A stretch of 64,000 nt of DNA from Leucobacter denitrificans (GCF_014396385.1 NZ_CP060716.1:248001-312000); one strand, 5' to 3'; positions 8,373 to 17,362 are shown, counted from the stretch's first letter. Notes: generated by a model not told the origin, from the sequence alone. A program made the numbers and translations.

Positions 8373-9395
8373 GTGACTACAGTTGGAGAACTCGGCGAGA
8401 GCGGCGTGCTGAAGCGCGTGCTCGAACAGTTACGTCCTGCGGAGGCCGCATCGCTCGGGCCAGGTGATGACTGTGCGGTGCTCACCTCGACGGGTGACCT
8501 CGTGGTGACGAGCGACACAATGATCGAAGGGCCAGACTTTCGACTCGCCTGGCATTCTGGGTACGAGCTTGGGTGGAAGTTGGCGGCAACGAATCTGTCA
8601 GACGTGGCTTCAATGGGCGCTCGGGCTACTGCGTTGACCGTTTCCTTCGCGTGCCCGTCGGACACACCTGTGGAGCTGCTCGCCGAAGTCTCTCGCGGCC
8701 TCGACGCAGCTTGCGCTGAGCTCGCTCCGGGGTGTGGAGTTATCGGAGGAGATCTCAGTCGGGCCCCGATGCTATTTGCCGCTGTCACTGCGATGGGCGA
8801 CCTTGAAGGCAGAGCTCCGGTAACGCGAAGTGCTGCTCGAGCAGGAGACGTTGTTGCGTATGCCGGTGATCTCGGTCTAGCGGGACTCGGACTATCGCTT
8901 CTGTTCGCAAACTGTGCCGATGCGAATGGGGAAGCGCAAAGCGCAGGCCTCGCCGAGCTCAGGAGCCAGCACGGCGCTGCACTGAGTGCCCAGTTTGCTC
9001 CGTCTCCGCCGATCCACTTGGGGGTCGCGGCGAGCGAAGCGGGTGCGACCGCGATGATGGACGTGTCAGACGGCCTTGCCCTCGATGCCAACCGTATGGC
9101 ACGTGCGAGCAACGTCACGCTCGAGCTCTCGTCGAGCGAAATTATACGCTCGTTCGGTGCTCAGCGCGGCGTCAAAGTGCCGCTTGAGGCGATACTTGAG
9201 GGCGGCGAAGACCACGGGTTGCTTGCATGCTTTCCCAAAGATATTGAGCTCCCGACGGGGTTCCACCCGATTGGCGCAGTGCGTGAGCGGCAAGACGCAC
9301 CTGTGCAGGTTGATGGCAAATCCTATGCGCCTCGGGGTTGGGATCCGTACACTGAGTACACCCCGGGCCTCACGACCTCCAAGGAGCGCGCATGA
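8373..9395 (+). CDS. thiL: Thiamine-monophosphate kinase
   Basis: Phosphorylates thiamine monophosphate to the active cofactor thiamine diphosphate. Family motifs occur in order: GPGDDCAV near residue 29, TSDTMIEGPDF, LAATNLSDVASMGA, GGDLSRA near 126, MDVSDGLALDANRMA near 230 and GGEDHGLLACFP near 278. Length (340) is normal. The GTG start is supported by the -10 box six bases upstream. Its last four bases overlap the next gene (ATGA), so the SIMPL-domain gene is translated with it. Confidence 0.93.
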   Translation: MTTVGELGESGVLKRVLEQLRPAEAASLGPGDDCAVLTSTGDLVVTSDTMIEGPDFRLAWHSGYELGWKLAATNLSDVASMGARATALTVSFACPSDTPVELLAEVSRGLDAACAELAPGCGVIGGDLSRAPMLFAAVTAMGDLEGRAPVTRSAARAGDVVAYAGDLGLAGLGLSLLFANCADANGEAQSAGLAELRSQHGAALSAQFAPSPPIHLGVAASEAGATAMMDVSDGLALDANRMARASNVTLELSSSEIIRSFGAQRGVKVPLEAILEGGEDHGLLACFPKDIELPTGFHPIGAVRERQDAPVQVDGKSYAPRGWDPYTEYTPGLTTSKERA

Positions 9396-10012
9396 CCGAA
9401 ATCACCGTGACAGGAGCTGCCGAGACCAAGCTGTCGGCCGACCTTGTAGAGATCAGCGCGAACGTGTCACTCCGTGGCACATCGCGGTCGACGGTGCTCG
9501 AAGACGCAAATGCCGCGCATGCTCGCTTGGTGGATCGGGCGAAGTCGCTCGTCAGCGATGGAACTGCGAGTGAGTACATTGCGGCACCGGTTTCGAGTTC
9601 TTCGAACTCGTGGCGTAACGAAAACGATGAGATGGTCATCGAGCACCATGCGTATGTGAGCGTCAGGATACTTCTCACCGACCTCAATCTCGTCGGAGAG
9701 ATCGCGGCAGAACTCACAGCGAGCGGAGCCGATATTCGAGTGACCTGGGGTTTGAGTCCCGAGGTTCGCGATGAGCAGACTCGCGATCTCCGCGGTGCAG
9801 CCGTGCAGAATGCGAGGGCGGCTGCGGAAGACTATGCGGAGGCACTCAGTGCCTCATCGCTGCTCATGGTGTCGCTGCGCGATATTGCGCAGGGTGTGCC
9901 GATCGCTCCACGTGGGGCCAGAATGGCGATGGCGGTCGAATCTGCACCCGAAGTAACCGCAGGAGAAATCACGGTGAGTGTGCAAATCGAAGCGACGTTT
10001 ACTGCGCTGTAG
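9392..10012 (+). CDS. SIMPL-domain protein (DUF541)
   Basis: A 206-residue protein beginning MTEITVTGAAETKLSADLVEISANVSL, the typical opening of the SIMPL/DUF541 fold, and ending in a strand pattern (AGEITVSVQIEATF) of the same domain. Many SIMPL proteins are exported, but no signal peptide is visible here, so this member looks cytoplasmic. Function unknown. It overlaps thiL by ATGA, and its 3' end overlaps the convergent PucR-type gene by 14 bases. Confidence 0.75.
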   Translation: MTEITVTGAAETKLSADLVEISANVSLRGTSRSTVLEDANAAHARLVDRAKSLVSDGTASEYIAAPVSSSSNSWRNENDEMVIEHHAYVSVRILLTDLNLVGEIAAELTASGADIRVTWGLSPEVRDEQTRDLRGAAVQNARAAAEDYAEALSASSLLMVSLRDIAQGVPIAPRGARMAMAVESAPEVTAGEITVSVQIEATFTAL

Positions 10013-11210
10013 ACAGGGGAATGGTCGCGCCCGCGAGCCGCAGTGCGGTCCAAAGTTCGGCCCTGGTATCGGCCGAATCGATATTTCGCTGAAGCAGGCT
10101 CGCTGCCGTTTTGATCCTCGTGCGCATGGTGTGGCGGTGGATCTGCAGTTCCTCTGCCGCAGGAGTGAGCTGGCAATTGTGCCTGAGCCACACCTCGAGA
10201 CTGTGTTCGATCTCATCGTGGTGCCGCCGATCATGTTCTCTGAGTGGAGAGAGGAAGCCTGTGGCGCGTCGCTTTGCCTCAGGGCTTTCGGCGATGAGCT
10301 GGAACACGCCTGAGTGCATCGATGGACGATATGCCACGAGTTTTGGGGGCGCGTCGGTTTCGACCCACGCGGCGATCGATTGCTCGAGAGCTCGGTCAGC
10401 CTGATCAAGCAGTCTGCTGAGATCGTTCAGCGATCCACGTTCTGACAGACCCGCCGTGCGCTTCGCGATGAGCTTGCGCAGCTGCGTGACGTGAGCGGAT
10501 TCGCATATGACAATGAGTTTGCCGTCGTGCACTCCACTGGTTATGCCCTCGCCGAGGTCTTGGGGTGACAGGTCGCCGTCACCTGCTCGCAGTGCGATAA
10601 CGGCGACCTGCCCTCGAGGCAGCCTTGGATACAGTGGGGCAGCGATGGCCTCCGCATGCTCACGATCGCCGCGAATGAGCAGAGACACGATCGCTGAGCG
10701 CAGCGCTGCCTCGGCACTTGTGATTCGTGTCGCGGGAGTTCGGTCGCTACGCGTGAGCCGGTCAATGTTCTGCGCGTGCATCGCTGCTTCGATGAGGCGG
10801 GCGGCTGCTCGAGTGATCGCGATAAACGGGGTGTCGTAGGGGACGCGAATGAGTGGGAGGCCCAAATGCTCGCAGGCTTCGACGAGTGTTGGTGGAATGC
10901 GATCCCACCGCAAACCCACGCCAACTCCGAGCGCCGCGGCTCCCGCGCGTACGAGCCGTGACACATAGGCTTCAGCAGTATTTTTGCCGAGCGCAGACTT
11001 GAACTGCACGCCAGTTGTGAGCAGTACAGTGCGGGGCGTGAGGAACGGGGTGGGGTCTGGCAGATCAGACGAGTGGACCCACTGAACGGCCCGTGCCCCG
11101 GTATTGTCGTCGACTCCGGCGATCGCAACGAGACCGAGCTCGTAGTCACGCAATAGCGTGTCGAGCTCGATCCAACTCTGAATTGCCGGTTCGGCGAAAT
11201 ATTGCATCAT
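9999..11210 (-). CDS. PucR-family transcriptional regulator, probable regulator of gabT-gabD
   Basis: About 403 residues. The N-terminal part (roughly 15-140; LGVGVGLRWDRIPPTLVEACEHLGLPLIRVPYDTPF) matches the PucR ligand-sensing domain, and the C-terminus (HNCQLTPAAEELQIHRHTMRTRIKTAASLL) is the HTH_30 helix-turn-helix. It is divergent from gabT with 122 bases between starts. GABA and purine catabolic regulators of this family are often encoded beside their targets, so it probably controls gabTD, likely as activator. ATG codons at 11210 and 11207 are both possible starts. A palindrome at 11216-11226 covers its probable -10 (CATAAT on the minus strand), suggesting autoregulation. Confidence 0.85.
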   Translation of the reverse strand: MMQYFAEPAIQSWIELDTLLRDYELGLVAIAGVDDNTGARAVQWVHSSDLPDPTPFLTPRTVLLTTGVQFKSALGKNTAEAYVSRLVRAGAAALGVGVGLRWDRIPPTLVEACEHLGLPLIRVPYDTPFIAITRAAARLIEAAMHAQNIDRLTRSDRTPATRITSAEAALRSAIVSLLIRGDREHAEAIAAPLYPRLPRGQVAVIALRAGDGDLSPQDLGEGITSGVHDGKLIVICESAHVTQLRKLIAKRTAGLSERGSLNDLSRLLDQADRALEQSIAAWVETDAPPKLVAYRPSMHSGVFQLIAESPEAKRRATGFLSPLREHDRRHHDEIEHSLEVWLRHNCQLTPAAEELQIHRHTMRTRIKTAASLLQRNIDSADTRAELWTALRLAGATIPLSTAQ

Positions 11211-11215
11211 CAATC

Positions 11216-11226
11216 GCCATTATGGC
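11216..11226. promoter_or_regulatory. Palindrome over the putative PucR-gene promoter
   Basis: GCCAT-T-ATGGC, perfect 5-bp arms. Read on the minus strand it contains CATAAT, placed 8 bases before the ATG at 11210 and so a plausible -10 box. Candidate operator for autoregulation. Confidence 0.4.
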
Positions 11227-11275
11227 ATCAATTTTCATGGTGGATCGAACGTATCCTGAGAGGGTGCAAGGAGAC

Positions 11276-11297
11276 GGTACGTAGAGTACGTCGTACC
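11276..11297. promoter_or_regulatory. Nested inverted repeats in the gabT promoter region
   Basis: GGTACG (11276-11281) pairs with CGTACC (11292-11297), and within them ACGTA-GAG-TACGT (11279-11291) is a second palindrome. TAGAGT (11282-11287) inside them could be the -10 of gabT, with RNA starting near 11294. Either a regulator binding site or a short RNA hairpin upstream of the strong GGAGGA ribosome binding site (11321-11326). Confidence 0.42.
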
Positions 11298-11332
11298 GCG
11301 CATTTCGCTCACCACTTCAAGGAGGAACTTTC

Positions 11333-12667
11333 ATGTCAGTTATCGGTGGCCCCTCGCTTCCGCAGGAGCGCAAGCTTGTAACCAGCATCCCTGGCCCGAA
11401 GTCACAGGAACTCATGGCGCGCAAGAACGCTGCAGTAGCGTCTGGCGTCGGTGTCGCTCTTCCCATCGCTGTTGTTGCGGGTGGCGACGGTGTGCTCGTA
11501 GATGCTGACGGCAACTCGCTGATCGACCTTGGCTCGGGCATTGCGGTGACTGGTGTTGGCAACTCGGCTCCCCGCGTGGTCGAGGCCGTGCAGCAGCAGG
11601 TCGCACAGTTCACCCACACCTGCTTCACCGTTACCCCGTACGAGGGCTACGTTGCGGTTGCAGAGAAGCTCAACGAACTCACCCCTGGTGACCACGAGAA
11701 GCGTTCGGCGCTCTTCAACTCGGGTGCTGAAGCGGTTGAGAACGCGATCAAGATCGCGCGTCACTACACCAAGAAGAACGGCGTCGTCGTTTTCGATCAC
11801 GCTTACCACGGTCGCACCAACCTCACCATGGGTATGACGGCTAAGAACATGCCTTACAAAGACGGCTTCGGTCCGTTCGCTCCCGAGGTGACTCGCGTGC
11901 AGACCTCATACCCGTACCGTGACGGTCTCGCAGGCGCTGATGCAGCTGCCGTTGCTATCACCGAGATTGAAAAGCAGGTTGGGGCAGCAAACCTCGCTGC
12001 AATCATCATTGAGCCAATCCAGGGCGAGGGCGGCTTCATCGCTCCCGCAGAGGGCTTCCTCCCAGCAATCCAGAAGTGGGCAACCGAGAACGGCGTCGTC
12101 TTCATTCTCGATGAGGTGCAGACCGGCTTCGGTCGTACCGGCCAGATGTTTGCGGCAAACTTCGAAGGTGTTGTGCCCGATATGGTCACCACCGCAAAGG
12201 GCATCGCTGGCGGTCTTCCGCTATCGGGTGTCACCGGTCGCGCCGAGATCATGGATTCGGCTCACGCTGGTGGACTCGGCGGAACCTACGCGGGCAACCC
12301 ACTCGCGTGTGCAGCTGCTCTCGCAACGATCGAGACCTACGAGGCAGAGAACCTGCTCGAGAAGGCAACCAAGATCGGCGAGACGATCACCGAGGTCTTC
12401 AGCAACCTGCAGAAGACCGACGACCGCATTGGCGATATCCGCGGACGCGGCGCGATGATGGCGATCGAGCTTGTTGAGTCGGGCTCAAAGACCCCGAACG
12501 CAGCACTGACAGGTGCGATCGCGAAGTACGCGGCCGAGCAGGGCGTGCTCGTGCTCACCTGTGGCACCTACGGCAACGTCATCCGCTTCCTTCCAGCACT
12601 CACCATCTCTGATGAGCTGCTCCGCGAAGGCCTGCAGGTTGTCGTCGACGCGATCGCTGCCAACTAA
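11333..12667 (+). CDS. gabT: 4-aminobutyrate aminotransferase
   Basis: PLP-dependent class III aminotransferase (444 residues) converting GABA and 2-oxoglutarate to succinate semialdehyde and glutamate. The PLP lysine is Lys289 (TTAKGIAGGLPLSGV), the cofactor aspartate is in FILDEVQTGFGRTGQMFA, and FNSGAEAVENAIKIARHYT is the phosphate-binding region. A perfect GGAGGA precedes the ATG. Codon use is strongly biased to C-ending codons, suggesting high expression. gabD follows, completing the route to succinate. Confidence 0.94.
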   Translation: MSVIGGPSLPQERKLVTSIPGPKSQELMARKNAAVASGVGVALPIAVVAGGDGVLVDADGNSLIDLGSGIAVTGVGNSAPRVVEAVQQQVAQFTHTCFTVTPYEGYVAVAEKLNELTPGDHEKRSALFNSGAEAVENAIKIARHYTKKNGVVVFDHAYHGRTNLTMGMTAKNMPYKDGFGPFAPEVTRVQTSYPYRDGLAGADAAAVAITEIEKQVGAANLAAIIIEPIQGEGGFIAPAEGFLPAIQKWATENGVVFILDEVQTGFGRTGQMFAANFEGVVPDMVTTAKGIAGGLPLSGVTGRAEIMDSAHAGGLGGTYAGNPLACAAALATIETYEAENLLEKATKIGETITEVFSNLQKTDDRIGDIRGRGAMMAIELVESGSKTPNAALTGAIAKYAAEQGVLVLTCGTYGNVIRFLPALTISDELLREGLQVVVDAIAAN

Positions 12668-12694
12668 CCCATTCGCGCAGTCATACCAACTGGC

Positions 12695-12715
12695 ATCCTG
12701 CCCAAGTAGCAGGAT
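12695..12715 (+). other. Intercistronic hairpin between gabT and gabD
   Basis: ATCCTGC (12695-12701) pairs with GCAGGAT (12709-12715) around a 7-nt loop, with no T-run. It sits just before the gabD ribosome binding site (CAGGAGGA) and is more likely an RNA processing or stability element than a terminator. Confidence 0.45.
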
Positions 12716-12736
12716 CCACAACAGGAGGAATCACTC

Positions 12737-14206
12737 ATGGCACTGAAGCCAAACGAACAAGAACTGCTCGACCGCGTACAGTCAGGGCTCGCAATCGGGG
12801 GCAAGTGGGAAGCCTCGACCTCTGGCGCGACCTTCGATGTGCACGACCCCGCAACTGGTGAGGTCATCAAGACGATCGCCGACGCGACAGTCGAAGATGC
12901 GATCCGCGCACTCGATTCTGCCGTGGCAACGCAAGCAGCGTGGGCCGCAACTTCATCGCGTGAGCGCTCGAACATTCTGCGCCGTGCATTCGATCTGCTC
13001 ATGGAGCGTCGCGAAGACTTCGCGCTGCTCATGAGCATGGAGATGGGCAAGCCGATCGCCGAGGCGCGTGGCGAGGTGAACTATGGAGGCGAGTTCCTAC
13101 GCTGGTTCTCGGAAGAAGCCGTGCGCGTGCGTGGTGACTACCGCCAGAACCCAGAAGGCACCGGCAACATGGTGGTCTCGCACATTCCAGTTGGGCCTTG
13201 CTACTTTGTCACCCCGTGGAACTTCCCGCTCGCGATGGCAACCCGCAAGATTGCACCGGCACTCGCTGCTGGTTGCACCGTTGTGATCAAGCCGGCCGGC
13301 CTCACTCCGCTCACCACCATCTTCTTCGCGCAGCTGCTCGAAGAGGCTGGCGTACCAGCAGGTGTGGTGAACGTGGTGCAGACCTCGAAGTCGAGCGCAC
13401 AGTCGAGCGCACTGCTCTCCGACACACGCCTTCGTAAGCTCTCATTCACCGGCTCGACCCCGGTTGGCGTAAAGCTGCTCGAGGCTGCGGCACAGAACGT
13501 GCTGCGTACCTCGATGGAGCTCGGCGGCAACGCTCCGTTCGTTGTGTTCGAGGACGCAGATCTGGATAAGGCTGTCGAGGGCGCTATGCTCGCGAAGTTC
13601 CGCAACATTGGCCAGGCGTGCACGGCGGCGAACCGCATCATCGTGCACGAGTCGGTCGCCGACGAATTCGCCCGCCGCGTGAGCGAGAAGGTCTCGGCAA
13701 TGACCGTGGGCCGTGGCGCTGACGAGGGCTACGACATCGGCGCGCTTGTTGAGGAGAAGGCTGTTGCGAACACCGCTCGTCTCGTCGCAGACGCGGTCGA
13801 GACCGGCGCAACCGTTGTCACCGGTGGCGAGGCGATCGATGGTCCTGGTAACTTCTTCCAGCCGACCGTCATCGACAAGCTCAGCCCGCAGTCAGCAATC
13901 ATGCGCGAAGAGATCTTCGGGCCAGTGCTCGGCATTATTCGGTTCCAGACCGAAGACGAGGCTGTCGAGATTGCGAACAACACCGAGTACGGTCTCGTGA
14001 GCTATGTCTTCACCGAAGACCTCGCTCGCGGTCACCGCATGATCGAGAAGCTCGAGAGCGGCATGATGGGGCTGAACACCGGCCTCGTGTCGAACGCTGC
14101 AGCTCCTTTCGGTGGCATCAAGCAGTCGGGTATCGGTCGCGAGGGTGGTTTCGAGGGAATCCACGAGTTCCTCTCGTCGAAGTACACGCTCATCCCGCGC
14201 AGCTAA
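12737..14206 (+). CDS. gabD: Succinate-semialdehyde dehydrogenase (NAD(P)+)
   Basis: Aldehyde dehydrogenase (489 residues) oxidising succinate semialdehyde to succinate, the second step of the GABA shunt. Catalytic Glu261 (MELGGNAPFVVFEDADLDKA) and Cys295 (NIGQACTAANRI) are present, as are the PWNFPLAMATRKIAPALAAG cofactor region and the C-terminal PFGGIKQSGIGREGG. CAGGAGGA precedes the ATG. The gene is 69 bases after gabT, shares its codon bias, and is followed by a large hairpin. Confidence 0.93.
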   Translation: MALKPNEQELLDRVQSGLAIGGKWEASTSGATFDVHDPATGEVIKTIADATVEDAIRALDSAVATQAAWAATSSRERSNILRRAFDLLMERREDFALLMSMEMGKPIAEARGEVNYGGEFLRWFSEEAVRVRGDYRQNPEGTGNMVVSHIPVGPCYFVTPWNFPLAMATRKIAPALAAGCTVVIKPAGLTPLTTIFFAQLLEEAGVPAGVVNVVQTSKSSAQSSALLSDTRLRKLSFTGSTPVGVKLLEAAAQNVLRTSMELGGNAPFVVFEDADLDKAVEGAMLAKFRNIGQACTAANRIIVHESVADEFARRVSEKVSAMTVGRGADEGYDIGALVEEKAVANTARLVADAVETGATVVTGGEAIDGPGNFFQPTVIDKLSPQSAIMREEIFGPVLGIIRFQTEDEAVEIANNTEYGLVSYVFTEDLARGHRMIEKLESGMMGLNTGLVSNAAAPFGGIKQSGIGREGGFEGIHEFLSSKYTLIPRS

Positions 14207-14220
14207 TCACCGCACCAATT

Positions 14221-14277
14221 CGACCCGGCAGTTGTTGCTGTTATTTCTGAATGGAAACAGCAATGACTGCCGGGTCG
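14221..14277. terminator. Large stem-loop after gabD
   Basis: 12 perfect pairs (14221-14232 with 14266-14277), two G-T wobbles, then 8 more pairs (14235-14242 with 14256-14263) give a near-continuous 22-bp stem with a 13-nt loop. There is no real T-run. Probable transcript end of gabTD and protection against read-through into the convergent rsmD. Confidence 0.65.
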
Positions 14278-14292
14278 ATTTGGGCAAGCCAC

Positions 14293-14336
14293 AGAGTGGA
14301 GCCGTTTTCTCACGAGAGCGACTCCACTCTTTGTGT
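14293..14336 (+). terminator. Second terminator-like hairpin between gabD and rsmD
   Basis: AGAGTGGAG (14293-14301) pairs with CTCCACTCT (14322-14330), followed by TTGTGTT. The T-rich side faces the gab direction, making this a backup terminator for gabTD. It lies just past the rsmD stop. Confidence 0.55.
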
Positions 14337-14337
14337 T

Positions 14338-14934
14338 CTAGCTCGCGAGCTCAGACCACCACAGCGCAGTCTCACCGTAATTGCGCTGCTTCAATGGCGT
14401 GAGTTCTGGTGGCAGCGCGGGTTCGGGAGATCGTGTCGATCGCTCAACGAGCACCACCGATGAAGACGTGATGATGTGAGCGACCGACGCCAGGTTCGCT
14501 GCGAGTTCTTGCTCACTGAGGTCATACGGTGGATCGAGCAACACGACGTCCCATGGCGTTGCCGATCCGCAGTCAAAGCGCTCAACCTCTCGGTCGAGAA
14601 ACGCCTGTACGGACTGGGTTTCAACGTTGATTGTGGGCGCGGACTGAGATGAGCCCCAAGCGCCAAGCACCGTCTTTGCGTTTCGTGAGGCGACCTTGGC
14701 CGCCGGGGGATGTTTCTCAACGAGTGTCACTTCGCGCGCGCCGCGGCTGGCGGCCTCGAGGCCGAGCGCGCCCGATCCACCATACAAATCAAGTACACGG
14801 CACTCTTCGATCATTCCCCAAGAGTCGAGTGCAGAGAAAATTGCCTCGCGCACGCGGTCACTGGTGGGGCGGGTGCCAGCTTTCGGCACCTCGAGTCGCA
14901 GGGAGCCCGCGAGTCCCGAAATGATGCGTGTCAT
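14338..14934 (-). CDS. rsmD: 16S rRNA (guanine(966)-N(2))-methyltransferase
   Basis: A 198-residue Rossmann-fold methyltransferase. The N-terminus (MTRIISGLAGSLRLEVPKAGTRPTSDRVREAIFSAL) is characteristic of RsmD, VLDLYGGSGALGLEAASRGA is the SAM-binding motif, and VVLLDPPYDLS carries the DPPY catalytic motif for N2 methylation of guanine. It modifies the small-subunit rRNA in ribosome assembly. It is divergent from recG with 102 bases between starts and convergent with gabD. Confidence 0.92.
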   Translation of the reverse strand: MTRIISGLAGSLRLEVPKAGTRPTSDRVREAIFSALDSWGMIEECRVLDLYGGSGALGLEAASRGAREVTLVEKHPPAAKVASRNAKTVLGAWGSSQSAPTINVETQSVQAFLDREVERFDCGSATPWDVVLLDPPYDLSEQELAANLASVAHIITSSSVVLVERSTRSPEPALPPELTPLKQRNYGETALWWSELAS

Positions 14935-15024
14935 GGTTCAGACTTCCTGCTCGATGCAGGCACGGCGGCCTCAGTGGTGGATCAATACCTGTCAACTGTA
15001 CTCGGTGATGTCAGTGCTCTTCGA

Positions 15025-15036
15025 TACTCTGGAACC
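15025..15036 (+). promoter_or_regulatory. -10 box of recG, predicted leaderless transcript
   Basis: TACTCT (15025-15030), six bases (GGAACC), then ATG at 15037. This also fixes the recG start among several in-frame candidates further upstream. Confidence 0.5.
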
Positions 15037-17232
15037 ATGCCACCCACCACACTGGATTCACCGCTCGAGCGGGTAATCGGTGGGCCAAGTGCGAAAGCAC
15101 TCGGCAAGGCCTTTGGCATGGAAACCGTGCGTGATCTGATGTGGCACTTGCCCAGGCGATACTCCAAGCGCGGAGAACTCACGCCGCTCAAAGATCTTCC
15201 GTTAGGTGAGCAGATCTCGGTTGTCGCGCAGGTGCTCGACGTGCGGTCTCGCAATATGCAGCGGCGCCGCGGCCAGATTCTCGAAGCCCGAATCACCGAC
15301 GGGGTCGGCACACTCACCCTCACCTTCTTCAACCAGGGGTGGCGTGCAAAAGAGCTACGCGCGGGGCGCCAAGGCATTTTTGCCGGCAAGGTTTCTGAAT
15401 ACCGAGGGGCCTTTCAACTTCAGCACCCCGACTACGAACTTTTTGATGATGACGCCGCAGTGCCTGGTCGCACTGCACTCGAAGAAGCCGCGCTCAAAGC
15501 GTGGGCAGAATCGCCAATGCCGCTCTATCCTGCTACGGCTCAGATGCCGAGCTGGAACATCGCGAGATCAGTGCTGACAGCGCTTGATTCGCTGCAAGAT
15601 GTCGTCGATCCACTGCCCGATACGCTGTGGGAGACCCAGGGAATCTTGCCGCTCGGTGCGGCGTTTGAAGCGGCCCACCGCCCGCGTACCGACAGCGACT
15701 GGCAGCAAGCCCTGCGCAGTCTGAAGTTTCGTGAAGCGTTCGAACTCCAAGTCGCGCTGCTCTTTCGCAGGCAACAGCAGACGAGCATGCGCAGCACGCC
15801 GCGTGAGCCTGGGAGACTGCTCGAACTATTTGACGAGGCATTGCCGTTCGAACTCACCGGCGACCAGCGGCGCGTTGGGGGAGTTATCTCAGGGGAACTC
15901 GCTACACCGCACCCCATGCACCGCCTGCTGCAGGGCGAGGTTGGTTCGGGTAAGACACTCGTAGCTCTCCGCGCGATGCTGCAGGTGGCCGAGAGCGGTG
16001 GGCAGAACGCGATGCTCGCTCCCACCGAGGTGCTCGCGTCGCAACACTTTCGTTCGATCGTCGAGGCGCTGGGCCCCGATCTCGCTGCACAACTCAACCC
16101 GGTGCTCATCACCGGCCGCATGCCGGCCTCAGAACGGCGGCGGGCGCTGCTCTCGCTCGCCTCAGGCAATTCTCGTATCGCGGTGGGCACCCACGCTCTC
16201 ATGAGCGAAGGGGTAACGTTCTTCGACCTCGGGCTAGTCGTCATTGATGAACAACACCGATTTGGGGTCGAACAGCGTGAGGCACTGCGGCAAAAGGGCA
16301 CGCAGCCGCACGTGCTTGCGATGACCGCGACACCGATTCCTCGCACGGTCGCGCTTACCGCGTTTGGTGACCTCGAAACGCTCACCATTCGCGAACTCCC
16401 ACCCGGTCGGCAGGGAATTCAGACGTTTGTTGTGCCTGAGCTCGAGATGCCAAAGCGGGCAGAGCGCGTCTGGGCACGCGCCGCAGAAGACATCGCTGAG
16501 GGGCGGCAGGTATATGTAGTTTGCCCTGCTATCAGTGGCGGTGGATCGCAGAGTGTTGAAGAGGGAAGCGAACAGGCCCTCAGCGATTCTGATCTTGATT
16601 CGGGGGAGTCTTCCTCTTCTCGCCCAATGCGAAATGTCGTTGATACGGTGCAAGAGCTGCGTAGCATGCCGCAGTTCGCGGGCCTTCGCATTGAAGCGCT
16701 CAGCGGAGACATGGCTGGTCCAGAGAAAGACAGAGTGATGGGGGAGTTCGCCGCTGGTGAGATCCACATACTTGTCGCGACGACAGTCATTGAGGTTGGC
16801 GTTAACGTTCCAAACGCCAGCATCATGATCGTGCGAGATGCAGACCGGTTCGGGGTTTCCCAGCTTCATCAGCTGCGGGGTCGTGTGGGGCGCGGAGAAC
16901 ACCCGGGCCTATGCCTACTCATGAGCGAGGCGCCGCAGGGCACCACTGCCCGCGAACGCATTGAAGCGGTGGCATCGACAAGTGACGGGTTCGTACTGGC
17001 CGAGATTGATCTTGATTTGCGCCGCGAGGGCGACATACTCGGCACCGCTCAGTCTGGTGGGCGATCCACCCTCAAACTATTGCGCGTCACCCACGACGGC
17101 GAGCTTATTGCGCATGCCCGTGAGCTCGCAGCACTGCTGCTGCTCGAGGACCCAAAGCTCGACGCGTACCCAGAGCTCAAGCAGCAAGTGGCTCGCGACG
17201 AAGCGCACCTTGAAAACCTCGCAAAGTCCTGA
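15037..17232 (+). CDS. recG: ATP-dependent DNA helicase RecG
   Basis: Branch-migration helicase that reverses stalled replication forks and processes Holliday junctions. 731 residues: an N-terminal OB-fold wedge region (about 50-150), then helicase motifs I (LLQGEVGSGKT), II (VIDEQHRFG), III (MTATPIPRT), and V/VI (EVGVNVPNASIMIVRDADRFGVSQLHQLRGRVGRG). The frame stays open far upstream, but the promoter geometry and homologue length support ATG 15037. A Ser/Glu-rich insertion around residues 500-530 (EEGSEQALSDSDLDSGESSSS) is unusual and probably a surface loop. Confidence 0.94.
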   Translation: MPPTTLDSPLERVIGGPSAKALGKAFGMETVRDLMWHLPRRYSKRGELTPLKDLPLGEQISVVAQVLDVRSRNMQRRRGQILEARITDGVGTLTLTFFNQGWRAKELRAGRQGIFAGKVSEYRGAFQLQHPDYELFDDDAAVPGRTALEEAALKAWAESPMPLYPATAQMPSWNIARSVLTALDSLQDVVDPLPDTLWETQGILPLGAAFEAAHRPRTDSDWQQALRSLKFREAFELQVALLFRRQQQTSMRSTPREPGRLLELFDEALPFELTGDQRRVGGVISGELATPHPMHRLLQGEVGSGKTLVALRAMLQVAESGGQNAMLAPTEVLASQHFRSIVEALGPDLAAQLNPVLITGRMPASERRRALLSLASGNSRIAVGTHALMSEGVTFFDLGLVVIDEQHRFGVEQREALRQKGTQPHVLAMTATPIPRTVALTAFGDLETLTIRELPPGRQGIQTFVVPELEMPKRAERVWARAAEDIAEGRQVYVVCPAISGGGSQSVEEGSEQALSDSDLDSGESSSSRPMRNVVDTVQELRSMPQFAGLRIEALSGDMAGPEKDRVMGEFAAGEIHILVATTVIEVGVNVPNASIMIVRDADRFGVSQLHQLRGRVGRGEHPGLCLLMSEAPQGTTARERIEAVASTSDGFVLAEIDLDLRREGDILGTAQSGGRSTLKLLRVTHDGELIAHARELAALLLLEDPKLDAYPELKQQVARDEAHLENLAKS

Positions 17233-17286
17233 GTCGCATTCTTGCGCGCGAAACCAGCGTGGTACCCAGGTACTACTGAGTCGATA

Positions 17287-17325
17287 CTTCAGAGGGATCC
17301 CTGAGAAGCCTGAAATTTCTAGGCT
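17287..17325. promoter_or_regulatory. Palindromes in the promoter region of the ABC transporter operon
   Basis: An imperfect palindrome with CTTC/GAAG outer and AGGG/CCCT inner arms (17287-17308) is followed by AGCCT-N9-AGGCT (17307-17325). TAGGCT (17320-17325) could be a -10 box. The palindromes may be binding sites for the response regulator encoded downstream at 20565. Confidence 0.3.
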
Positions 17326-17362
17326 GTGTACAGAAGCTGAGTACACCATCTGAGGAGACACC

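Noticed and set aside
8300-9118. Long open frame upstream of and in frame with the DUF3515 lipoprotein (minus strand)
   Set aside because: It is antisense to thiL, whose motifs are all on the plus strand; the lipoprotein signal peptide begins at 8299.
14710-15036. In-frame extension upstream of recG
   Set aside because: It is antisense to rsmD and lacks homology; the -10 box at 15025 and RecG homologue length place the start at 15037.
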